Shown here in pieces: positions 51,242 through 60,100 of a DNA stretch of 64,000 bases. Position numbers and translations under genes: made by a program. Within the stretch, counting starts at the first letter, position 1; the number at the start of each line of letters is the position of its first letter. Source of the DNA: Peribacillus sp. FSL E2-0218. Its GTDB lineage: Bacteria > Bacillota > Bacilli > Bacillales > DSM-1321. The DNA lies in the NCBI RefSeq assembly GCF_037992945.1, contig NZ_CP150304.1, positions 4,343,501 through 4,407,500 of the forward strand. The letters run 5' to 3'. The notes under the pieces were generated by a model. That model had not been told where the DNA came from. It worked only from the letters and a program-made list of their open reading frames with translations, and searched no databases.

Positions 51242-51895
51242 TCATTGCTCAATCTGCCTTATGACATCAGCCAAGCTTTTTTCCCGCATGGACTGCAGGC
51301 GCAAATGATGGTGTTCAAACGCTAAAGCCTCCGTCACGGGATTTGGGACGATCACACATTTTAATCCAGCTTTAAGGGCCGCTTGAAGTCCATTTAATGA
51401 ATCTTCAAAGGCGACGGCTTCCGTCGGATCAATCTTCAACACTTCAATTGCCTTTATATATAAATCAGGCGCTGGTTTAACCTTATCCACATCATCACCC
51501 GTGATAATGGCCTCGAAATAGTGTAACAGACCGAGTTTTTCCAAATAAAGAGTGACCCACTCTTTCGATGAACTTGATGCAAGGGCAATTTTATAACCTG
51601 CATTCTTTGCTTCCTCCAAATATTCCTTTACACCTTCACGTGCCTTTGGTGTCTTCATCTTTCCTTCATGCAGGCTTTTCGCTTTCGTTTCAATCTCCTC
51701 ACTATTGTATCTGTCACCTAACTGGGATTTGAAAAATGCATTCAGTTCCGTATTATCCGTTCCGATGCATGTAACAAAACGTTCGAGAGGCAAGTCCGCT
51801 TCATAAAAAACCATCGTTTCTTTATACGCTTCATACCAAGCCGTTTCCGTGTCTAAAATTAAACCGTCAAAGTCGAAAATAACTGCTTTTATCAT
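51242..51895 (-). CDS. HAD-superfamily phosphatase (YhcW-like)
   Basis: 217 residues from the ATG at 51895 (AGGGGAGGG upstream). HAD motifs in order: nucleophile Asp in AVIFDFDGLILDTE, Thr/Ser motif in KIALASSSSKEWV, Lys in DKVKPAPDLY, acidic pair in AVAFEDSLNGLQAA. Beta-phosphoglucomutase/phosphoglycolate phosphatase group with a helical cap at 15-85. Dephosphorylates a small sugar phosphate, substrate unknown. The 3' end borders the repeat pair. Confidence 0.88.
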   Translation of the reverse strand: MIKAVIFDFDGLILDTETAWYEAYKETMVFYEADLPLERFVTCIGTDNTELNAFFKSQLGDRYNSEEIETKAKSLHEGKMKTPKAREGVKEYLEEAKNAGYKIALASSSSKEWVTLYLEKLGLLHYFEAIITGDDVDKVKPAPDLYIKAIEVLKIDPTEAVAFEDSLNGLQAALKAGLKCVIVPNPVTEALAFEHHHLRLQSMREKSLADVIRQIEQ

Positions 51896-52231
51896 CCTAT
51901 TCCCTCCCCTTGGATTGCTTGAGGACAAAGCCCAGGCTCCTTCCCTAAACGTACATGAATGCCTATCCTTATTCAACTGTACCGACCTCTCATTTTCGTT
52001 CCATTAAAAAGGATAAGGATTCTAAGCTATCTTTTCCTTCTTGCATCGTTCGAATGCAAAATCCGCGATGACTAAGGATATCGTAGCCCTATCTCCGCCT
52101 CATTTCTTTCCTTTGCCGTTACATGTTTTAACAGTTCCTTAGTGCCTTCGCGGTGTTTTTCCTTACCTGCGCTAAAAAAGGGGATGGGTTAACGAATCGT
52201 TTAACTGCAGGAAACAACGAGGAGGATAAAC
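51896..52231. other. Gene-free stretch
   Basis: 336 bases between divergent genes. It should carry both promoters, but no clear hexamer pair, riboswitch or terminator could be defined. A c-di-AMP leader was considered because of the downstream 3D-domain gene and not found. Confidence 0.4.
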
Positions 52232-53029
52232 ATGAAGAAGATAATATTAACGATCCTGACGGCTTCCGTATTCATTCTAGGCGTTTGCACGCCAACAGAC
52301 AGCGAAGCCGCAGCCGGGAATCGCACCCTTTCATTCGGAATGAGTAATAGTGATGTAAAAGAGCTCCAAGAATTATTAATGACCAAAGGGGTCTTCCCTT
52401 ATCATGAAGAAACAGGGTATTATGGGCCGATTACAAAAGCATCGGTTAAGAAGTTCCAGGTGAAATCGGGATTGAAAGCCGATGGAATAGCGGGAGCGAA
52501 AACGAATCAAAAAATACAGGTGTTGCGCAGCGGGGATATGGGACGACCAGTAGCAGAGCTGCAAAGGTTATTGAAAGCAAAGGATGCCTACACATCGACG
52601 ATTGATGGCATCTATGGCAAAGGCACGAAGCAAGCCGTTATCAATTTTCAAAAACAACAGGGATTATCGGCCGATGGAATGGCCGGTGCACGGACCTTCA
52701 GTAAATTGAAGGAAACAGCTAGTGTAGCGAGTTCATCCGCCAAAGAGCTTACGGTCACAAGCACAGCTTATACAGCGAGCTGCCAGGGATGCTCAGGTAC
52801 CACCAGAATGGGCGTCGACCTGAAAAAGTATGATGATGTGAAACTGATAGCCGTCGACCCCAATGTCATTCCGTTAGGCTCCATCGTTGAAGTCGAGGGG
52901 TACGGACAAGCCATCGCGGCAGACACGGGCAGCGCCATCAAAGGAAACAGAATCGATGTATTCATTCCAAAGGAAGATGATGCGTTAACATGGGGAAGAA
53001 AGCAAGTGAAGGTCAAGGTCATCAAATGA
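52232..53029 (+). CDS. Secreted peptidoglycan-binding protein with 3D domain
   Basis: 265 residues. Signal peptide (1-27), two peptidoglycan-binding type 1 repeats (FGMSNSDVKELQELLMTKGV; GDMGRPVAELQRLLKAKDAY), a Ser-rich linker, and a C-terminal 3D domain (VTSTAYTASCQG; RMGVDLKKYDDVKLIAVDPN; IAADTGSAIKGNRIDVFIP) with the family's aspartates. Like YocH/YuiC: probable lytic transglycosylase or stationary-phase wall hydrolase. AGGAGG site. Terminator at 53069. Confidence 0.9.
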   Translation: MKKIILTILTASVFILGVCTPTDSEAAAGNRTLSFGMSNSDVKELQELLMTKGVFPYHEETGYYGPITKASVKKFQVKSGLKADGIAGAKTNQKIQVLRSGDMGRPVAELQRLLKAKDAYTSTIDGIYGKGTKQAVINFQKQQGLSADGMAGARTFSKLKETASVASSSAKELTVTSTAYTASCQGCSGTTRMGVDLKKYDDVKLIAVDPNVIPLGSIVEVEGYGQAIAADTGSAIKGNRIDVFIPKEDDALTWGRKQVKVKVIK

Positions 53030-53068
53030 CCGATTGCTGATTCATCATATAAATCCATTACATAACGG

Positions 53069-53113
53069 AAAGGGCAGGCATGGAGGCAACTGTTTCCATA
53101 CCTGCCCTTTTTT
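53069..53113. terminator. Bidirectional terminator between convergent genes
   Basis: AAAGGGCAGG..ATGG / CCAT..CCTGCCCTTT, ending in TTTTTT on the + strand and preceded by GGAA; serves the 3D-domain gene and the leftward acetyltransferase gene. Confidence 0.88.
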
Positions 53114-53123
53114 CTTTCGATCA

Positions 53124-53645
53124 TCAAACCAACTTATACATCAAAATGTCATCCACGTATACATGATCATTCAGCTTATATTCCTGGATTTTACGGCCTT
53201 CTTCAACGAACCCCATCCTTTTGTATAAGGAAATGGCCCGGTGATTGGTGGAGAACACGCCCAAACTCACCTTCTCGATGAGCGGGTTCGCTTCTGCCCA
53301 ATCCAATAATGCACGAAGCAGCTTTTCTCCGATTCCCAACCCACGGTAACTGTCGCTGATCATGATGCCAAATGAGCCCTTGTGCGACATCCTTTTTCGT
53401 TTTTCAGATTGAAACACTATCCAGCCGATGACTTCCCCCTTCACTTCGGCGACAATGATCGTTTCCCTGTCATTTTCCAATAGTCCTTGTATCCATTCCC
53501 TTTGCTGCTGCTCCGTTTTATTGAACTCGTCCGATACGGCAATGAAATACTCGCCTTCGGAAATAACGGCTTGCTGTATGGTCAAAACCGCTTCTGCATC
53601 TTTCCCTTCAGCAGTCCTGATTTTATATGAAAGCGTCTCGGACAT
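53124..53645 (-). CDS. GNAT N-acetyltransferase
   Basis: 173 residues from the ATG at 53645 (GGGAGGGAAG upstream). GNAT motif A: IMISDSYRGLGIGEKLLRAL; motif B: GVFSTNHRAISLYKRMGFVE, ending EYKLNDHVYVDDILMYKLV. Similar to phosphinothricin/ribosomal-type acetyltransferases. Last gene of a three-gene leftward run after a kinase-like and a VOC gene. Substrate unknown. Confidence 0.87.
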   Translation of the reverse strand: MSETLSYKIRTAEGKDAEAVLTIQQAVISEGEYFIAVSDEFNKTEQQQREWIQGLLENDRETIIVAEVKGEVIGWIVFQSEKRKRMSHKGSFGIMISDSYRGLGIGEKLLRALLDWAEANPLIEKVSLGVFSTNHRAISLYKRMGFVEEGRKIQEYKLNDHVYVDDILMYKLV

Positions 53646-53666
53646 CCTTCTTCCCTCCCCCATTTT

Positions 53667-54077
53667 TCATATGCTGCCAGCTGATATCATCTGTGAAAAC
53701 CTTAGTAAATACCCATCCGGATCTTGCACTAAGATCTCCTTCACGGTGACACCCCCGTCAGCGCTTTCGTAATGATTGACCATTACATCCCTGAATAATT
53801 TTATTCCATGCCCTTTTAAAGCAGCCGCCATTCCTTCAACATCATCGATTTCAATTTGAAAGTTAACTCCTCTACCAAGCGGATACATCCATTCAGCTGT
53901 ATTCCAGCTCCCATTCAATTCTTCTATCATCATTTGCGCTTCGCCTAATGAAAGAAAGGCGAATTTATCTTCCACACGTTCATATTCCAAATGAAATCCC
54001 AAAATATCAAGATAAAATTTTTTCGATTCACTAATATTCGTTACGGATAATTCAGGTATTAGTGCCTTGTATATCAT
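53667..54077 (-). CDS. VOC-family protein (bleomycin-resistance-like)
   Basis: 136 residues from the ATG at 54077; the frame is open further upstream into the preceding gene but 54077 sits 19 bases after that gene's stop with GGGGATCGAG upstream. LIPELSVTNISESKKFYLDI at the start, NFQIEIDDVEGMAAALKGHG and ILVQDPDGYLLRFSQM at the end are typical of the bleomycin-resistance subgroup. Small-molecule binding or lyase role. Confidence 0.82.
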   Translation of the reverse strand: MIYKALIPELSVTNISESKKFYLDILGFHLEYERVEDKFAFLSLGEAQMMIEELNGSWNTAEWMYPLGRGVNFQIEIDDVEGMAAALKGHGIKLFRDVMVNHYESADGGVTVKEILVQDPDGYLLRFSQMISAGSI

Positions 54078-54096
54078 GCCTGCTCGATCCCCCGTG

Positions 54097-55104
54097 TCAT
54101 CGTGATGCCACGTCCAAATCGAAGTGAACGATCGGACGGTTTTCGATGATTCTTTTTTCGATCGTTCGAACCGTTTTGTTCCATTCACGATCCGAATTTT
54201 CCAAATCATATTTTTTATGAAAAAAATTATATAATGTAAGATCCCTTACCTTCAAAAATAAAGGAATTGTCTCGTAATCTTCACGTGCCAGTTTATTTTC
54301 CGTTTCATAGCCCTTCATGAATGCCCTCATGAATTGGGCGGCATATCCATCCAGGTCTTCCACGCCTTCGCGTTCCAAGCTCCCGATCAAATAATATAAA
54401 GGGATGGCCAAGTCGCTGGCGAACCAGTGATTGGAGCAGTCATCAAAGTCAAAGATGTGAATCCTGCCTTCATGGTAATGGAAATTCCCGTGGTGAATAT
54501 CGGAATGAATCAAGCCGAAGTTATCGCGGTGGACTGGAAGCGCCTTTAGTTTGCTGGTGATTACTTCTTGCTGCCGCAACACTTGTTCCGGAGCATCGGC
54601 TTGATAGTGTGCAGCATCCAATAATTCTTCTTCATGCCAATCCATCCTTTGATAAACTTTTTCAGGAATGTAGTCTTTTGTTTTTTTATGCAGCTGACCT
54701 ATCGTTTTCCCCCATACATAAAATAAATCCCCGTCATGATTAACATCCGTTAGCTTCACTCTTGCACCAGGGGCCTTTTCAAACAGGCAGCAATGAAACT
54801 CCGACCCATCAAGCCCCTTTACCATTTCAACCAGGTTATGGTCCCTTGAAGGAATAACCTTCGGAACCGCGCATCCGTCATTGTGCAGATACTCCATCCA
54901 TTTTAGCTCAGCCAGCACTTGAGCTTTTGCACGATGTGATTGATGGGTCAACCTCAGAATATATGGTGTCCCGTCGCGATAAACCTCAAATACATAGTTC
55001 TCGGCATCGCCCAATTTGACCGGATTCCCTGTGTTCACTTGAAAATAACGCCCGGCCAACTCCACCATTTCAGCGGTGAAAATCCTCTCTATTGACGCTT
55101 CCAT
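54097..55104 (-). CDS. Aminoglycoside-phosphotransferase-like kinase
   Basis: 335 residues from the ATG at 55104 (GGGAG eight bases upstream). APH/choline-kinase fold: N-lobe with ENYVFEVYRDGTPYILRLT, catalytic loop LIHSDIHHGNFHYHEG (HxDxxxxN) and metal Asp in IHIFDFDDCSNHWFASDLA. Family members phosphorylate aminoglycosides, homoserine or other small alcohols; no resistance role can be claimed. First gene of the kinase-VOC-GNAT run. Confidence 0.87.
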   Translation of the reverse strand: MEASIERIFTAEMVELAGRYFQVNTGNPVKLGDAENYVFEVYRDGTPYILRLTHQSHRAKAQVLAELKWMEYLHNDGCAVPKVIPSRDHNLVEMVKGLDGSEFHCCLFEKAPGARVKLTDVNHDGDLFYVWGKTIGQLHKKTKDYIPEKVYQRMDWHEEELLDAAHYQADAPEQVLRQQEVITSKLKALPVHRDNFGLIHSDIHHGNFHYHEGRIHIFDFDDCSNHWFASDLAIPLYYLIGSLEREGVEDLDGYAAQFMRAFMKGYETENKLAREDYETIPLFLKVRDLTLYNFFHKKYDLENSDREWNKTVRTIEKRIIENRPIVHFDLDVASR

Positions 55105-55373
55105 TTTCTTCACTCCCTTTAATGACGCAAAAAGTCCTACTTGGTTATACGATATCCATTCGCCTTTCTCCTTTTTTTGTCTCAGCTTTTTTTACTCATG
55201 AAAAAAAACTCCAGGAAACCTGAAGGGTGGGATGACCGTTACTTTTTATTTTCAAGACTCGGTAACAAATGTGGACAATTTATTAACTTTGAGAGCTATT
55301 ATGCCCTGAGCTGCTTTAGCATGTTATCATCAATTCAATAATATATTATTAAATATTACGGAGATGATGATAG

Positions 55374-55823
55374 GTGACAACGACCGCTTTAATTTTAACC
55401 ATTTTCTTTAGTATCATTAAGCTACTGGTTTCCTGTCTTCCAACGAGTACAGTGAATTGGATCCTTAAGAAATTCGAACTTCATTTCGAACTCAACCAAG
55501 CTCATACAAGTTTGACGATCCAGGGAAAACGCTTGGAGGGCGAAGACAAGCTGCATGTTATAAATCATTATAATGAGGCGAAATTCTTAAAGAAAAAACA
55601 TATATTCCCGGGCAACGAACGATTGTTTTTGCATCCGGAAAACGGGGGAACTCCATTAATCTTTGATACGAAACAAGGTAAAAAAGATATAAAGTTACAT
55701 GTCTTCATCTACCCTGACCACATCGATGTAGTTAAACAATACAAGAAGAAAATAGCTGCGTATACCCTGTCTTGCGATAGCCTCCAAGAACGTTCTATGC
55801 GATTAAGCAGCGATTTAGCTTAA
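55374..55823 (+). CDS. YfmQ-like protein
   Basis: 149 residues from a GTG with GGAG ten bases upstream. N-terminal transmembrane segment (ALILTIFFSIIKLLVSCLPT) and a soluble domain resembling B. subtilis YfmQ (WILKKFELHFELNQAHTSLT; FPGNERLFLHPENGGTPLIF). Unknown function. Single gene with a terminator. The 260 bases before it (55114-55373) hold nothing else recognised. Confidence 0.75.
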   Translation: MTTTALILTIFFSIIKLLVSCLPTSTVNWILKKFELHFELNQAHTSLTIQGKRLEGEDKLHVINHYNEAKFLKKKHIFPGNERLFLHPENGGTPLIFDTKQGKKDIKLHVFIYPDHIDVVKQYKKKIAAYTLSCDSLQERSMRLSSDLA

Positions 55824-55854
55824 AGGGTCAAAGTGGTCATTCAGGTATAGACAA

Positions 55855-55882
55855 GGGGAACGTCCGAATGGGATGTTCCCCC
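55855..55882 (+). terminator. Terminator of the yfmQ-like gene
   Basis: GGGGAACGTCC-GAAT-GGGATGTTCCCC followed by TTCTTATT, 32 bases after the stop. Confidence 0.75.
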
Positions 55883-55902
55883 TTCTTATTCCATTAAAAG
55901 CT

Positions 55903-56088
55903 TCATTTCCTTGCCCAAGCTCCTTGGATTTTACTTAGGCATACAATCTGCCCAATATGATATGCGTCATGCATGGCTAAGCTCTTCAGTTCCAGCACTA
56001 CTGGATTATCTTCTCCCGGGATCTGTTTGTACAAATCTTCATGGTCTGATTTTGCTAGGATTTTTAATGGGACAGAAGGACAGTGGCA
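55903..56088 (-). pseudogene. DinB-superfamily remnant
   Basis: A 61-codon open frame ending at 55903 reads KSDHEDLYKQIPGEDN and LAMHDAYHIGQIVCLSKIQG, the C-terminal helix of DinB/YfiT-type metal-binding hydrolases with its HDAYHIGQ metal histidines. The frame is cut by a stop at 56089, and the N-terminal two thirds of a normal 150-170 residue protein are missing. A gene relic. Confidence 0.65.
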
Positions 56089-56182
56089 TCAAGGAATGGA
56101 AAAAAGCAGACAAATTCCAATGCTGTGGAGTTTGCCTGCAGTCTGAAAACCTCCATGGGGTCCACACTCCATGAGGAGTCAT

Positions 56183-57232
56183 TTATTCGGTTGTGCCAAA
56201 ACGCCACTTGGTCACAGACTTATACCGCTCCCCCTCGCCCACAAGAGTAGTAGGGAACTGTGGATGATTGATGGCATCCGGGATACCTTGGGTTTCCAAG
56301 CACAGGCCCAGGTATTTTCCCGATTGCTTTCCGCGAATTTGAAAATCATCTTCCAAAGAATTGCCGGTGTATAAAACGACCGAGGGCTGATTGGTTTCAA
56401 TGATAAGTCTGCGGCCGCTTTCTTCATCTTCCAAAACGATGTCCGCTGAATCGCCCCCTCGTAATAGAAAAGGATGATCATACCCGTTTCCAGCCAAGAG
56501 GTTTTGCGGATGCCGTGATGTGATTCCGTCTTGGATAACACGGCCTTTGCGGAAATCGAATACAGTCCCCTCCACATCCAAGGCCTGACCTGTTGGTATC
56601 AAGCAATCATCAAGCTCCAGGCATTGATCGCTTTTTAACGTCAGCCGATGTAATGCGATTGACCGTTTCAGATTGCCGCTCAAATTAAAGTACGTATGAT
56701 TGGTAAGATTCAAAATGGTCGGTCGATCACTTTCGCCTTCGAGCGTAAGGATGATTTCATGATCGTTTGTCACCGTATAAATCACCGCCAGTTCAACCGT
56801 TCCAGGATAGCCTTCCTCCAGATGGTCGCTTAAACGGCTATAGCGAAGGCTTATTGAGTCGGCCTCTTCGGTGATGGATACATCCCAAACCGCTTTATCA
56901 AACCCTTTGATGCCGCCATGAAGATGGTTGCCAAGATTGTTTTGGGCAAGTCTGTACGTCTCTCCATCCACTGTAAGCAGCCCATTTTTAATCCGGCCAG
57001 CGTGGCGTCCGATCACTGAGCCAAAATAGGGGGAATGCTTCTGATATTCGGCAACGGTGTCAAAACCGAGTACAACATTTTCCGTTTTCCCATGTCGGTC
57101 AGGAACGAAGATGCTGGTGATTGTACAGCCATAATTGAGGCATGTTACTTCCATCCCTGCATCATTGACGATTTTATGTTCCACGATTCGCTTTCCATCC
57201 AGTTCCCCTAAAAAAGCTTGAGATACCTTCAT
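56183..57232 (-). CDS. galM: Aldose 1-epimerase (galactose mutarotase)
   Basis: 349 residues from the ATG at 57232 (GGAGGAGAAGGG upstream). Mutarotase motifs: NHLHGGIKGFDKAVWD with the catalytic His, TNHTYFNLSG, and GLCLETQGIPDAINHPQFP with the catalytic Glu. Converts beta- to alpha-galactose ahead of galactokinase. Last gene of the GH2-galK-galT-galM operon, 17 bases after galT. Confidence 0.93.
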   Translation of the reverse strand: MKVSQAFLGELDGKRIVEHKIVNDAGMEVTCLNYGCTITSIFVPDRHGKTENVVLGFDTVAEYQKHSPYFGSVIGRHAGRIKNGLLTVDGETYRLAQNNLGNHLHGGIKGFDKAVWDVSITEEADSISLRYSRLSDHLEEGYPGTVELAVIYTVTNDHEIILTLEGESDRPTILNLTNHTYFNLSGNLKRSIALHRLTLKSDQCLELDDCLIPTGQALDVEGTVFDFRKGRVIQDGITSRHPQNLLAGNGYDHPFLLRGGDSADIVLEDEESGRRLIIETNQPSVVLYTGNSLEDDFQIRGKQSGKYLGLCLETQGIPDAINHPQFPTTLVGEGERYKSVTKWRFGTTE

Positions 57233-57249
57233 TTCCCTTCTCCTCCATC

Positions 57250-58737
57250 CTATAGACTCAGACAAAACCGGCGGAATGCCTGTTGACCCTGCAGATCCCT
57301 TTTGAATACGCCGGCGTCCTCCAATGTCCTGAGGAATTTAACACCCAATTCTTTTCGCAGGATGCCTTGAACGGTTTCTTTACAAATGCTTGCCTCATAG
57401 CGTGCCTTGATTTCGTTAGCCCATGACGAATGATATCCCTGCACTTTTTTCGTTCCGCCCAACAAATAGGCTTCGATCTCCTCCAGCTCCTCTTTCAGCC
57501 TTGCCGGAAGAACGGCAAGACCCATCACTTCGATTAAGCCGATATTTTCCTTCTTTATATGATGCACATCACGGTGGGGATGAAAGATTCCATCTGGATG
57601 CTCATCATTTGTACGATTGTTCCTCAGTACAAGATCCAGCTCGAAATGACCATCCTTCCAGCGTGCAATCGGCGTGATCGTATTATGCGGCGTCTCACCT
57701 GAATAAGCGATTATTTCCGCCTCTTCATCCGAGTATAGCCTCCACTTCTCGAGGATGTCCGCCGCCGCTTCCATCAACTCTTCCTTGTTTTCACTTCTTA
57801 GACGAATGACTGACATCGGCCACTTCAAGGTATGGGCTGTCACTTCCGGAAAACCGTCCACGTCGAAGCGGAATTCTTCCACTGCGTTTTCCATGGCAAA
57901 TTCATATCTCCCGCCTTGGTAATGATCATGATTCAATATCGACCCTCCTACAATCGGGAGATCTGCATTCGAACCAATAAAATAGTGGGGAAACTTTTCC
58001 ACGAATTCCAAGAGCCTTGAAAATGTTCCTTTGGTTATTTTCATATCACGGTGCTCTTCCGAAAGAACAATGCAATGTTCATTATAATAAACGTACGGAG
58101 AAAATTGAAAATGCCAGCGTTCATCCGTCAATTCAAGCCGGATCGTCCGATGATTCGAACGTGCCGGATGGCCGATCCTCCCGTTATACCCTTCATTCTC
58201 GACGCAGAGGAGGCAGCGGGGATAGGATAGGGCTTGCCGTTTTTCTTTCTCCAACGCGATTTGCCTTGGATCCTTTTCCGGCTTCGAGAGGTTGATCGTA
58301 ATATCGAGTTCACCGAATGGACTTTCCAATTTGTAGTTGATGTTTTTATGGATATGCTTCATTTGTATATAATTGCTGTTCTGGCTCAATCGATAAAAAT
58401 ATTCTGTCGCCGCTTTCGGGTCTTGCTGATACTTTTCATAAAAGGTTCCATTCACTTCCGACGGTTTTTTGATGAGAACATTCATGATTTTACTGCTGAG
58501 GATTTCTTTATCGATGTCGAGATCACCAATGATGCCCTTTTCGCTGGCATAAACCGCCATTTCCTCAAGCAAATCAGGAATCGCTGCATTTTTCCGTTCC
58601 TCTGCCGCAAGCGGGAATTCCTCCAAATGAAGGATGGCCAACATTTGATTGCGGGAATAAATTTCATCCTCTTTCACCATCAAATGGAGCTGAACGGCCC
58701 GATTCAGAAGTGTTTGAATAGCTGTATATATGTCCAT
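57250..58737 (-). CDS. galT: UDP-glucose:hexose-1-phosphate uridylyltransferase (class II GalT)
   Basis: 495 residues, the length of the class II GalT of Firmicutes. Uridylylation motif in VGGSILNHDHYQGGRYEF (HDHYQ, nucleophilic His), and EEHRDMKITKGTFSRLLEFV before it. Transfers UMP from UDP-glucose to galactose-1-phosphate in the Leloir pathway. AAGGAG at good spacing. Third gene of the operon. GalE is not in the window. Confidence 0.95.
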   Translation of the reverse strand: MDIYTAIQTLLNRAVQLHLMVKEDEIYSRNQMLAILHLEEFPLAAEERKNAAIPDLLEEMAVYASEKGIIGDLDIDKEILSSKIMNVLIKKPSEVNGTFYEKYQQDPKAATEYFYRLSQNSNYIQMKHIHKNINYKLESPFGELDITINLSKPEKDPRQIALEKEKRQALSYPRCLLCVENEGYNGRIGHPARSNHRTIRLELTDERWHFQFSPYVYYNEHCIVLSEEHRDMKITKGTFSRLLEFVEKFPHYFIGSNADLPIVGGSILNHDHYQGGRYEFAMENAVEEFRFDVDGFPEVTAHTLKWPMSVIRLRSENKEELMEAAADILEKWRLYSDEEAEIIAYSGETPHNTITPIARWKDGHFELDLVLRNNRTNDEHPDGIFHPHRDVHHIKKENIGLIEVMGLAVLPARLKEELEEIEAYLLGGTKKVQGYHSSWANEIKARYEASICKETVQGILRKELGVKFLRTLEDAGVFKRDLQGQQAFRRFCLSL

Positions 58738-58848
58738 ATAAACACTCCTTCGCTAATCTATTTTTCCTATCCTGGTGGATCGGTTCAATGCCATTTCCAT
58801 GCATCTTTTGCCTTTAATCTCAGGGGACCGAGAGACGAGAGCGGACCT

Positions 58849-60021
58849 TCAGATTCGTTTGGCTCCGTCCCCTATGCTTGCTACATAAAAATCGGCTTCA
58901 TAGCCAATTTCTTGCTTATACCGTCCACCGACTTCTTTGATAAAGGAATCCACCTCATTCGCATCGACCAATGCTATCGCACATCCGCCAAAACCGCCGC
59001 CGGTCATTCTCGCTCCCACGGTTCCCGCTTGTTCCCACGCCGCTTCCACTAGGGTGTCCAATTCAATTCCCGTGATTTCATAATCATCGCGCATGGAAAG
59101 ATGAGATTCATCCATGAGGTTTCCAAAGGTGCTTAAGTCCCCTTCCTTCAGCGATTTCAAGGCTTTTTTTGTCCGGTTGTTTTCATACACCGCATGTTTG
59201 GCCCGCCTCTTTAGCATATCGTCTTCAATCAAGGAAAGGTTGTCTTCAAATTCCTCTTCCGTAAGATCACCCAGGCTTTGGATATCCAGCTTACTTTGCA
59301 AAAGCCGCAATGCCTCCTCACATTCCGAACGGCGCTGATTATACTTGGAGTCTGCCAGTTCCCTTCTTTTGTTGGAGTTGATGATGATGATTTTATGGCC
59401 CTCGATATTCAGCGGGGCATACTCATATTCAAGTGTTTGGCAGTCCAGGAATATCCCGCAATTCACCTTCCCCATCCCGACAGCGAACTGATCCATGATA
59501 CCGCTGTTGACCCCAATGAATTCGTTCTCGACCTTTTGTCCAAGCTTGACAAGCTCGATACGGTCAACCCCGAGAGCAAAAATCTCATCCAGGATGACCC
59601 CCATCAGCATTTCGAGTGACGCGGATGAAGAAAGACCGGCTCCATTCGGGAGATTGCCAGACACATATAAATCAAAGCCAACAGGAAGTGCTCCCTCTCT
59701 TTCCTGTATATAACGAATCATGCCTTTTGGATAATTAGCCCAATTATCTTTTGCATCGAATTCCAATCGATCAAGCGAGAATTCGATGATGCCTTTGTTT
59801 GCGAAATTTTTTGAGTAGACACGAACGCGGCGATCTTCCCTTAGCTTGACAACGCCATAGGTACCATATGTGATTGCACAAGGCAGCACATATCCCCCAT
59901 TGTAATCGGTATGCTCCCCTATAAGATTAATCCGTCCTGGCGAGAAGAAGGTGTGCACCCCCTGACTTGCCTCGATTGAAAATACATGCTGAAACTCAGT
60001 TATTAACGTGTTTTTGTCCAT
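58849..60021 (-). CDS. galK: Galactokinase
   Basis: 390 residues from the ATG at 60021 (GGAGGGCCC upstream). GHMP kinase motifs: GRINLIGEHTDYNGGYVLPC (galactokinase signature), LPNGAGLSSSASLEMLMGV (ATP loop), GARMTGGGFGGCAIALV. Phosphorylates alpha-D-galactose to galactose-1-phosphate. Separated from the GH2 gene by a hairpin, which may lower or tune read-through. Confidence 0.96.
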   Translation of the reverse strand: MDKNTLITEFQHVFSIEASQGVHTFFSPGRINLIGEHTDYNGGYVLPCAITYGTYGVVKLREDRRVRVYSKNFANKGIIEFSLDRLEFDAKDNWANYPKGMIRYIQEREGALPVGFDLYVSGNLPNGAGLSSSASLEMLMGVILDEIFALGVDRIELVKLGQKVENEFIGVNSGIMDQFAVGMGKVNCGIFLDCQTLEYEYAPLNIEGHKIIIINSNKRRELADSKYNQRRSECEEALRLLQSKLDIQSLGDLTEEEFEDNLSLIEDDMLKRRAKHAVYENNRTKKALKSLKEGDLSTFGNLMDESHLSMRDDYEITGIELDTLVEAAWEQAGTVGARMTGGGFGGCAIALVDANEVDSFIKEVGGRYKQEIGYEADFYVASIGDGAKRI

Positions 60022-60055
60022 GGGCCCTCCTTTATATATCCTTGATAAAATGAAA

Positions 60056-60091
60056 GGCCAGCGCAAAGCTTCATATCCTCTGCCACTGGCC
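60056..60091 (-). terminator. Hairpin between the GH2 gene and galK
   Basis: GGCCAG (60091 side) pairs with CTGGCC across a 24-base loop, followed by TTTCATTTTATC on the minus strand, 10 bases after the GH2 stop. Intra-operon attenuator or weak terminator. Confidence 0.5.
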
Positions 60092-60100
60092 CCTTTTTCG

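Noticed and set aside
51896..52231. ydaO/yuaA-type c-di-AMP riboswitch before the 3D-domain gene
   Set aside because: Such leaders often precede wall hydrolases, but the conserved sequence blocks could not be found here.
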